From NCBI GenBank assembly GCA_014859985.1, contig JACZKN010000189.1, positions 1-16,740 on the forward strand: a stretch of DNA of 16,740 nucleotides. The letters run 5' to 3'. Shown here one piece after another: positions 1-5,686 of the stretch; within the stretch, counting starts at the first letter, position 1; every line of letters starts with the position of its first letter. This DNA comes from Candidatus Krumholzibacteriia bacterium (GTDB lineage Bacteria > Krumholzibacteriota > Krumholzibacteriia > LZORAL124-64-63). The position numbers and the translations under genes are program-made. The notes under the pieces were generated by a model. That model was given only the letters and a program-made list of their open reading frames with translations, searched no databases and was not told the origin of the DNA.

Positions 1-360
1 GCCGCCCCCCTCCTCCCCGACCCGGCGGTACTCGATGGTCCAGGTGGCCCAGCCCTCGGCCGTGAGCGCGGCCGCCAGGCCGGCCATGTAGCCCAGGTCG
101 TACTCGGCCAGCCAGCAACCGCCGTGGACCAGCACCACCACCGGAAACGGGCCCTCGCCGGACGGCAGCCGCAGCTCGCCGAAGCCGGACGGATGGTCCG
201 CATAGGCGAGCCGCGCGTCCGCCGGCGGCCGGGACAGGGCCATGGCCTCGGCGGCGGTCATGACCGCGCGGCTGCAGCCGCCGACGCCGCCGAGCACGGC
301 GACGACGACCAGCAGGACCACCAGGGCCGCCGCCGTCAGGGTGAGCGGGGACGAGGGCAT
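1..360 (-). CDS. alpha/beta hydrolase, esterase/arylformamidase-like (partial, 3' end outside window)
   Basis: This reading frame is absent from simple ORF calls because it has no stop inside the window; 120 codons are visible. The N-terminus is hydrophobic (residues 10-28) and ends in VGGC with Cys29, a possible lipobox, although no basic residue precedes the hydrophobic stretch, which is atypical for a signal peptide. Residues 79-83 read HGGCW after a PVVVLV strand. This is the oxyanion-hole motif (HGGxW) of the alpha/beta-hydrolase superfamily, also found in kynurenine formamidases. The catalytic Ser, Asp and His lie beyond the edge. The ATG (358-360) starts two bases after the kynureninase TGA, so the two are almost certainly co-transcribed. 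By context it could hydrolyse N-formylkynurenine, the step before kynureninase; by sequence alone only a hydrolase fold is supported. An exported or lipid-anchored location would argue against the formamidase role. Confidence 0.75.
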   Translation of the reverse strand, partial: MPSSPLTLTAAALVVLLVVVAVLGGVGGCSRAVMTAAEAMALSRPPADARLAYADHPSGFGELRLPSGEGPFPVVVLVHGGCWLAEYDLGYMAGLAAALTAEGWATWTIEYRRVGEEGGG

Positions 361-362
361 GG

Positions 363-1607
363 TCAGGTGACCTTTCGGCGCTGGTGGAAATGCGGCTGGT
401 CCCACGATCGGTCCGCCATGACTTCGTCCAGGATCCGCACCGCGTCCCGGACGTCGACGAAGCGCAGGTAGGCCGGCGCGAAGCCGAAGCGCAGGATGTC
501 CGGGGCGCGGAAGTCGCCGACGACGCCGCGGGCGGCCAGGGCCTGCACGATGGCGTAGCCCTGGGGATGGCGCAGCGAGACCTGCGAGCCCCGCCGTTGC
601 GGATCGCGCGGGGACGCCAGCTCGAGACCGTGCGCGGCGCAGGCCGGCTCGACCAGTTCCAGGAACAGCGAGGTGAGGGCGCACGACTTCGCCCACAGAC
701 GCTGGACGCCGATCTCCGCGATCGCCGCGACCCCCAGCTCGAGGGCGGCGAGGCTGAGGATGGGCGGCGTCCCCACCTGGAACTGCAGCGCGCCCTCGGC
801 CGGGCGGTAGGCCGTGGCGAACGCGAAGGGCTCGGCGTGGCCCATCCACCCCCACAGGGGCGAGCGCAGGCGCCCGTGCAGCCGCCGGGCGGCGAACACG
901 AACGACGGCGCGCCCGGGCCCCCGTTCAGGTACTTGTAGCCGCAGCCGACCGCGAAGTCGGCGTCGCACCGCGCCAGGTCCACCGGAAACGCGCCGGCCG
1001 AGTGGGCCAGGTCCCAGACCATGAGCGCGCCCCGCGCGTGGGCCCGCGCGGTCCACGCGTCCAGGTCGTGGCGCTCGCCGGTGCGGAAGTCCACCTGGGT
1101 CAGCATCAGGATCGCCACGTCCTCGTCCAGGGCCGCCTCGAGATCGCCGCGGTCCACGAGCCGCAGGGACACCCCGCCGCCCAGCAGGTCGGCCAGCCCC
1201 TGGGCGATGTAGAGGTCGGTGGGGAAGTTCTCCCGCTCGCCGAGGATCACCTTGCGCGACGGGTCGAGGGCCAGACCGGCGGCCAGCACCTTGAACAGGT
1301 TGACGGACGTCGAGTCGGCCACGGCGACCTCGTCGGCGCACGCGCCGATCAGCGGGGCGATGGCCGCCGCAACCTTGCGCGCCAGGTCGATCCAGCCGCA
1401 GCTGTTCCAGGCGCCCACCAGCTCGCGGCCCCACTGGTCCCGCACGACGGCCGCCAGCGCGTCGGCGGCCCCGACGACGGGCGGCCCCAGGCTGTTGCCG
1501 TCGAAGTAGAGCACCCCCGGCGGCACGGCGAAGCGGGCCCGGTAGCCGGCCAGGGGGTCGGCAACGTCGAGGGCGGCGGCGTGGGTGCGGTCCGGAAGCT
1601 GTGTCAT
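363..1607 (-). CDS. kynU: kynureninase (PLP-dependent)
   Basis: Kynureninase cleaves L-kynurenine to anthranilate and alanine (or 3-hydroxykynurenine to 3-hydroxyanthranilate) in tryptophan breakdown or NAD synthesis; it is a cytosolic fold-type I PLP enzyme. At 414 residues it has the normal family length. Visible family signatures are YFDGNSLG (34-41), the phosphate-binding ADSTSVNLFK segment (97-106), DLAHSAG (199-205, with the PLP-contacting Asp), and GCGYKYLNGGPG (221-232), where Lys225 is the expected Schiff-base lysine. WGWMGH and FQVGTPPILSLAAL further on also fit the family. The ATG at 1607 is preceded by a weak AGGGA. It is the first gene of a pair with the hydrolase at 1-360 (two-base gap). 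Upstream lies a 143-base gap to the Fic gene on the same strand. No other kynurenine-pathway gene is in the window. Confidence 0.95.
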   Translation of the reverse strand: MTQLPDRTHAAALDVADPLAGYRARFAVPPGVLYFDGNSLGPPVVGAADALAAVVRDQWGRELVGAWNSCGWIDLARKVAAAIAPLIGACADEVAVADSTSVNLFKVLAAGLALDPSRKVILGERENFPTDLYIAQGLADLLGGGVSLRLVDRGDLEAALDEDVAILMLTQVDFRTGERHDLDAWTARAHARGALMVWDLAHSAGAFPVDLARCDADFAVGCGYKYLNGGPGAPSFVFAARRLHGRLRSPLWGWMGHAEPFAFATAYRPAEGALQFQVGTPPILSLAALELGVAAIAEIGVQRLWAKSCALTSLFLELVEPACAAHGLELASPRDPQRRGSQVSLRHPQGYAIVQALAARGVVGDFRAPDILRFGFAPAYLRFVDVRDAVRILDEVMADRSWDQPHFHQRRKVT

Positions 1608-1657
1608 GGTGGCCAGGATCCCTGCCGGTTCAAGGGGAACGGTGTCGGGCCGTACGG

Positions 1658-1680
1658 CGGGTGACGTCGGCGATCACCCG
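1658..1680 (-). terminator. hairpin downstream of the Fic gene, possible terminator
   Basis: CGGGTGA (1658-1664) pairs perfectly with TCACCCG (1674-1680) around a 9-base loop, about 70 bases after the Fic stop and upstream of kynU. There is no T-run, so intrinsic termination is uncertain. It may separate Fic from kynU transcription. Confidence 0.3.
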
Positions 1681-1750
1681 CAACCACCCGGAAGTGTAGC
1701 ATGAGCGGCGGCCGGCTCCCCTCTCCCGATCGCCACCGGGCCGATCCGCT

Positions 1751-2797
1751 CTAGGAGACCCGCCGCCACCGCGCCCCTCTCCCCCGGCCGTCCAGCAGCA
1801 GCCGGCCTTCGTCGCGCATGGCCGTCAGCTCCCGCTTGATGGTGGGCAGGCTGATGCCCGGGCACCGGGCCTGGACGTCGGCCAGCGCGAACGGGCCGAC
1901 CATGCGCCCCACGGCCTCGCGCACGAGGGCGGCCTTGCCGCCGGCGCCCTGGCTCAGCCCTCCCACGCGCTCGGTGAACTCGGCGTAGGCCCGCAGCAGG
2001 ACGCCCCAGAAGTAGTCGAGCCACGGATGGGCGTCGTGCCGGCCTTCGTGCCAGCGGTGCGAGCTCGCGGCGAGCGCCTCGTAGTAGGTCTCCTTCGACT
2101 CCTCGGTGATGCGCTCGAGGCTGATGTAGCGACCGACCTGGTGGCCCAGGCGGTACAACAGCAGCAGGGTCAGCAGCCGCGACACGCGGCCGTTGCCGTC
2201 GGTGAACGGGTGGATGCACAGGAAGTCGAGCACGGCCAGGGGCGCGACGACGAGCCCGGGGCGCTCCTCGGCCTGCAGGGCGCGGCGCAGGCTGATCGCG
2301 AGGTCATCCATGGCCTGGGGCGTGGCCACCGCGGGGACGGGCCGGAAGCGGACACGCCGCACGCCGGCCTCGTCGCGTTCGACGATCTCGTTGTCGACCA
2401 TCTTCCACCGTCCGCCCGGCTGGGGCAGGTACCGGTACATGACCCCGTGGAGCTGCCGGACGACGTTGGCGCCGGGCTCCATGTGGTCGGCCGATTCGTG
2501 GACCAGGGCCAGGGCGTCGCGGTAACCGGCGATCTCCTGCTCGGAACGGTTCCGCGGCGTGGTCCCCTCGATCACCAGGCCCTGGATGCGGCGCCGCGGG
2601 GCCTCGATGCCCTCGATGCGGTTGGACGACTCGGCCGACTCGACCTGGGCGATCCGGCGCATGGTCTTCAGGACCTCGGGCAGGCGTTCGGAGTAGAGCA
2701 CCTGCTTGCCCTGGTACTCGCCGATCCGATTCAGCGTCTCGAGCTGCCGGGCGGAGAACTGGAGGGCGTCCAAGTAGGCTGGCGCGAGGGAATGCAC
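1751..2797 (-). CDS. Fic family AMP-transferase, class II, with C-terminal winged helix
   Basis: Fic enzymes usually transfer AMP from ATP to a hydroxyl on a target protein. Residues 196-204 carry the full motif HPFTDGNGR, followed by VSRL, so the catalytic His196 and the nucleotide-binding loop are intact. Residues 57-63, SSNRIEG, match the class II inhibitory helix (S/T)xxxE(G/N), with Glu62 expected to block ATP by contacting the Fic arginine. The enzyme is therefore probably self-inhibited, and no antitoxin gene is needed or seen. The N-terminal 100 residues resemble the Fic_N region. Residues about 290-345 look like a winged helix-turn-helix (ALADVQARCPGISLPTIKREL), as in many 340-380-residue solitary Fic proteins. 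The start is GTG at 2797, with AAGGAG six bases upstream. The target is unknown. The wing domain and the repeated motifs upstream suggest autoregulation. The gene is not obviously co-transcribed with kynU. Confidence 0.93.
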   Translation of the reverse strand: MHSLAPAYLDALQFSARQLETLNRIGEYQGKQVLYSERLPEVLKTMRRIAQVESAESSNRIEGIEAPRRRIQGLVIEGTTPRNRSEQEIAGYRDALALVHESADHMEPGANVVRQLHGVMYRYLPQPGGRWKMVDNEIVERDEAGVRRVRFRPVPAVATPQAMDDLAISLRRALQAEERPGLVVAPLAVLDFLCIHPFTDGNGRVSRLLTLLLLYRLGHQVGRYISLERITEESKETYYEALAASSHRWHEGRHDAHPWLDYFWGVLLRAYAEFTERVGGLSQGAGGKAALVREAVGRMVGPFALADVQARCPGISLPTIKRELTAMRDEGRLLLDGRGRGARWRRVS

Positions 2798-2840
2798 GAG
2801 GTTCTCCTTCTCTGCTCGGAGGCGGGGATCACCGGACCGT

Positions 2841-2937
2841 TTTATGGATCATTATCGGCATAAATTGTCCAATTAGCAAGGTTATTTGGCTCGCGATGCC
2901 AATAATGACCCATTTATCGGCCCCATGATCCATTAAC
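2841..2937 (-). promoter_or_regulatory. AT-rich upstream region of the Fic gene with repeated TCCAWT-type motifs
   Basis: In otherwise GC-rich DNA this stretch holds related short motifs: TGATCCATTA at 2926-2935, TGACCCATTT at 2906-2915 (20 bases earlier), TTGTCCAATTAGCAAGG at 2865-2881 (41 bases earlier still), and an inverted copy, TTTATGGATCATTATCGGC, at 2841-2859. ATGGATCAT (2844-2852) and ATGATCCAT (2925-2933) form a perfect 9-base inverted pair. The 20/41-base phasing places the plus-strand copies on one face of the helix. The GTCCAATTAGCAAGG copy closely resembles the 22-base repeats near 9003 and 10338. A likely role is an operator/promoter zone, possibly bound by the Fic winged-helix domain; this is inference. 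Confidence 0.5.
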
Positions 2938-2941
2938 TGCG

Positions 2942-2955
2942 GCCTGTCGACAGGC
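2942..2955. repeat. 14-base perfect palindrome between divergent genes
   Basis: GCCTGTCGACAGGC is its own reverse complement. It lies between the Fic upstream motifs and the promoter of the gene at 3107. It could be a dimeric regulator site or a chance GC-rich palindrome. Confidence 0.4.
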
Positions 2956-2991
2956 AGGCCGGGTCGGTCCACCTTGAAGACACCCGCCAAT

Positions 2992-3022
2992 TTGCGAGTC
3001 GCATTCCTGGTTGTGATATACT
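2992..3022 (+). promoter_or_regulatory. candidate sigma-70-type promoter for the SnoaL-repeat gene
   Basis: TTGCGA (2992-2997) lies 19 bases before TATACT (3017-3022). The latter is preceded by TG one base upstream (3014-3015), making an extended -10 element that could compensate for the long spacer. This would give a leader of roughly 75-80 bases before the ATG at 3107, which has a strong ribosome-binding site. Confidence 0.45.
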
Positions 3023-3106
3023 CCCCTCCTAGTTTCCAACGTGCATGCGGAGGGGTTGGTGCAGGGCCGACATGGCTGCCGCCGCACCAAACTAAGGAGG
3101 ACGACG

Positions 3107-4528
3107 ATGGGAAAGATCATCACCACGACGGTATTGATCGCTTGCGCGATCATGCTCCTGCCTGTAGTCGACGCTGCGGAGGCCGGCGGCCTGCGCGGCC
3201 TCCGCCAGGATCGGCTGGAGATCGGGCGCGGCATGCTCGAGGTGCAGAACACGGACTGGACGACGCTGTTGCGCTACTACGCCGACGACATCGAGTACCA
3301 CGATTCGATCGTCGACGTCTACGGCCTCGACAACCTGACGCAGTTCCTCGGGCGCCTCTACGGCAGCTCGCCGAACCTCGTCACGACCATCGAGGACGAG
3401 ACCCTGGTCGATGACGTGTACTCGGCGACCTGGACGATGGTCGGCAGCTTCAACGGCGTGCCCTACGAGGCCAAGGGCATCTCGATCATCAAGTTCCGCC
3501 GCTGGAGCAGGGAGGTCTACTACTGGCGCGACTACTACTCCGAAGGCGACATCATGGTCAACATCCCGGGCTTCGATGAGGCGATCGTGGGATTCCGCAC
3601 GTACTACCGGTGCGCCGTCGATCCGACCTTCGACTGCCCTCTCGATCTGCCCACGGCCGCAGCCATGCCCGAGATCAAGCCCCTGCTCGACGCGCGGGCC
3701 TCGGACAAGTGCATCGGCAGGATCTTTTCCGCGCTCAGGTTGCGCCGGGAACGTCTCGAGATCGGACGCGCGCTCGTCGAGATCAACGCCACGAACTGGC
3801 AAACGCTGCTGCCGTACTACACCGACGACTACGAGTACCACGATCCCATCGTCGACATCTACGGCTTCGACACCCTGGTGCCCTTCTTCGCGCGGCTCTT
3901 CGGCAGTTCGCCCAACCTGGTCACCACGGTCGAGGACGAAATGCTGATCGGCGGCGTGTACACGGCGACCTGGACGATGGCCGGCGAGTTCAACGGGGTG
4001 CCCTACAGCGCCAAGGGCATGTCGATCCTCAAGTTCCGCGACTGGAGCACGCAGACGTACTACTCGCGGGACTACTACAGCGAGTCCGACGTCATGGCGA
4101 CCATCCCGGGGCTCGACCAGGCGGTGGAGGCCTTCCGGATCTCCTACCGTTGCGTCGTGGACCCGGCCTTCGACTGTCCCATCCCGCCGGCTTCAACAGG
4201 CGGCGCGGAAGGGTCCGCGGCGGACAAGGCGCAGACGCCGCGGGCCGACGTGTTCGGCCTGCAGCAGAACGTCCCGAACCCCTTCAACCCGTCCACGGAG
4301 ATCTCCTTCGTGGTGCCCGACGGCGGTGCGAACGTCACGCTGCGCGTCTACGACGTGACCGGCAAGCTGGTCCGCACCCTCGTCGACGGCCACGCGCCGG
4401 CGGGCACGCGGACGGTCACCTGGGCAGGCCGTGACGACCAGGGCCAGCCGGTGGCCAGCGGCACGTACTTCTACCAGTTGACGTCACCGAAGTTCAGCGA
4501 CAGGAAGAAGATGGTGCTGCTGAAGTAG
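3107..4528 (+). CDS. exported protein with two tandem SnoaL/NTF2-like domains and a FlgD-type C-terminal sorting domain
   Basis: The start chosen is the ATG at 3107, preceded by a textbook TAAGGAGG six bases away; an upstream in-frame start at 3041 would bury the signal peptide. Of 473 residues, 1 to about 25 are a signal peptide (MGK, a hydrophobic run, then VDAAEA). Residues 36-178 and 216-358 are ungapped copies of one domain at an exact 180-residue period, about two-thirds identical by my count. Shared landmarks are RLEIGR, EYHD.IVD.YG, GSSPNLVTT.EDE, ATWTM.G.FNGVPY, RDYYSE.D.M and FDCP; each copy has a conserved Cys pair (169/177 and 349/357). The pattern suggests a SnoaL/NTF2-like fold, so the pair may form an intramolecular pseudo-dimer. 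Residues 384-473 carry NVPNPFNPST to KKMVLLK, a FlgD-like/type IX-style C-terminal domain, implying export to the surface. No enzyme activity can be assigned. Confidence 0.8.
   Translation: MGKIITTTVLIACAIMLLPVVDAAEAGGLRGLRQDRLEIGRGMLEVQNTDWTTLLRYYADDIEYHDSIVDVYGLDNLTQFLGRLYGSSPNLVTTIEDETLVDDVYSATWTMVGSFNGVPYEAKGISIIKFRRWSREVYYWRDYYSEGDIMVNIPGFDEAIVGFRTYYRCAVDPTFDCPLDLPTAAAMPEIKPLLDARASDKCIGRIFSALRLRRERLEIGRALVEINATNWQTLLPYYTDDYEYHDPIVDIYGFDTLVPFFARLFGSSPNLVTTVEDEMLIGGVYTATWTMAGEFNGVPYSAKGMSILKFRDWSTQTYYSRDYYSESDVMATIPGLDQAVEAFRISYRCVVDPAFDCPIPPASTGGAEGSAADKAQTPRADVFGLQQNVPNPFNPSTEISFVVPDGGANVTLRVYDVTGKLVRTLVDGHAPAGTRTVTWAGRDDQGQPVASGTYFYQLTSPKFSDRKKMVLLK
3212..4180 (+). repeat. coding tandem duplication, 540-base period
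   Basis: Bases 3212-3640 and 3752-4180 encode the two SnoaL-like copies. They align without a gap at the protein level, and the offset is exactly 540 bases. A 37-residue linker, which has no counterpart elsewhere in the protein, separates them. Confidence 0.8.
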
Positions 4529-4561
4529 GCGCCGCGGCGCCCGCCGCCAGGCCCAGCGGAT

Positions 4562-4592
4562 CCGGCCCCGGGGCGATCGGTCCCGGGGCCGG
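4562..4592 (+). terminator. strong GC hairpin after the SnoaL-repeat gene
   Basis: CCGGCCCCGGG (4562-4572) pairs perfectly over 11 bases with CCCGGGGCCGG (4582-4592) around a 9-base loop, 34 bases after the TAG. A second palindrome, GGCGCCGCGGCGCC, sits directly after the stop at 4529-4542. No T-run follows (TCTGCTG), so this is a hairpin-only terminator candidate. It separates this gene from the one starting at 4678. Confidence 0.5.
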
Positions 4593-4677
4593 TCTGCTGC
4601 GGGAGGCGTAGCACCGCTTGTCCGTCGGCGTGAACCGGACTAGGATCCAGCAATCCCCCTGGCTCGGGAGGTTGTCC

Positions 4678-5613
4678 ATGCCCTTCGCACTCCTTTGCCT
4701 GGTCCTCTCCTTGCCGGCCACTCTCGACCACGCCGGCCGTACCTACCCCCTCTATCCCGCCACGACCGAGACCTGCCCCGATCTGCCCTCGCCCCTCGAT
4801 GCCCGCGGGCGCGAGTACGTGATCGTCGAGCTGAAGGACGGAACCTTCGGCCTGATCGACGTCACGCGGGCCGACCACCCCGAGCAGGTCTCGGCCGACG
4901 ACGAGTTCCCGCACCTCGCCGCCACGGGCCTGCACGACCAGGCCGGGCTGGCCTTCCTGACCAGCCTCAACGGCCGTCCGCTGGCCGATATCGACCGCGA
5001 CGCGCGTCCCGGCGCCCTGTCCGCTGACGGATTCCTGGCGGCCGACGAAAGCGTGCGGGCGGTGATCACCGGCGACGACCGGCTGGTGCGCGCCATGGGA
5101 CTGACCCACCCCGATCTGGCCCGTCCGCTTTGGCACATCTGGAACCTCATGCAGATCGACCTGGACCTGGGCCGCTGGAACATGGCCCACCACCGGTGGG
5201 AGAACATCCGTCGAATGAAATACAACGGGTGCTGGATCTTCCTGGACGCCCACGACACCAAGGGCGGCCAGCAGTCCCCGTTCGGTGACGGCCTCGAAGG
5301 CGCCTTCTGGATGGTCTTCTGGAGACCGGTGCCGGTGGCCGAGCAGGAGTGGCTGCACGAGCGCTACGGGCATCACGGTCCCACAGGCTGGAACGAACTG
5401 CTGGGTCGGCTGACCCGCATCTACACCGGCGAGATGGAGGCCTTCACCATCACCCGGTACGGCTTCTACGAGGGCCACACCGACTGGCGCGTCGACCCCC
5501 TGGGGGCAGCGTGGCTCTTCGGACTGAGGAGCTTCCCCGAGCTCGAGGCCGCGTTCCCCGGCGAACTGGATCGGGCGGTGCTGGAGCACTGGGTCGAGGG
5601 AACGATCCGCTGA
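4678..5613 (+). CDS. unrecognised, probably exported protein (311 aa)
   Basis: I do not recognise this family. The start chosen is the ATG at 4678, with GGGAGG six bases upstream; a longer frame begins at a TTG at 4618 but lacks a ribosome-binding site. Residues 1-14 (MPFALLCLVLSLPA) form a hydrophobic segment consistent with a signal peptide, though there is no basic residue in front. The body is rich in Trp, His and aromatic residues, especially at 150-190 (LWHIWNLMQIDLDLGRWN, then HHRWENIRRM, then NGCWIFLD). An AHDTKGGQQSP segment follows at 191-201, then ERYGHHGPTGWNELL and GEMEAFTITRYGFYEGHTDW (251-270). Repeated His, Asp and Glu residues in conserved-looking clusters would suit a metal site or a hydrolase, but this is speculative. 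Cys33 and Cys185 are the only cysteines. It is convergent with the kinase gene at 5687. Confidence 0.75.
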   Translation: MPFALLCLVLSLPATLDHAGRTYPLYPATTETCPDLPSPLDARGREYVIVELKDGTFGLIDVTRADHPEQVSADDEFPHLAATGLHDQAGLAFLTSLNGRPLADIDRDARPGALSADGFLAADESVRAVITGDDRLVRAMGLTHPDLARPLWHIWNLMQIDLDLGRWNMAHHRWENIRRMKYNGCWIFLDAHDTKGGQQSPFGDGLEGAFWMVFWRPVPVAEQEWLHERYGHHGPTGWNELLGRLTRIYTGEMEAFTITRYGFYEGHTDWRVDPLGAAWLFGLRSFPELEAAFPGELDRAVLEHWVEGTIR

Positions 5614-5659
5614 ATCGCCGACCGTTGAGGGCGCGGCGAGGAGAACGCGAACCGCCCAT

Positions 5660-5679
5660 CCGCCCGAAGGACCGGGCGG
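5660..5679. terminator. hairpin between convergent genes
   Basis: CCGCCCG (5660-5666) and CGGGCGG (5673-5679) pair perfectly around AAGGAC, in the 73 bases between the stops of the plus-strand gene ending at 5613 and the minus-strand kinase gene. The position suits a shared, bidirectional terminator. There is no T-run on either side. Confidence 0.45.
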
Positions 5680-5686
5680 CTGCGCC

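Noticed and set aside
384..1664. 426-codon open frame on the plus strand opposite kynureninase
   Set aside because: It is the antisense shadow of a high-GC gene: the product is Arg/Gly/Gln-rich with no recognisable domain, while the minus strand has complete kynureninase motifs.
1751..2797. Fic gene considered as the toxin half of a toxin-antitoxin pair
   Set aside because: The inhibitory motif SSNRIEG is inside the protein itself, and no small antitoxin gene lies next to it.
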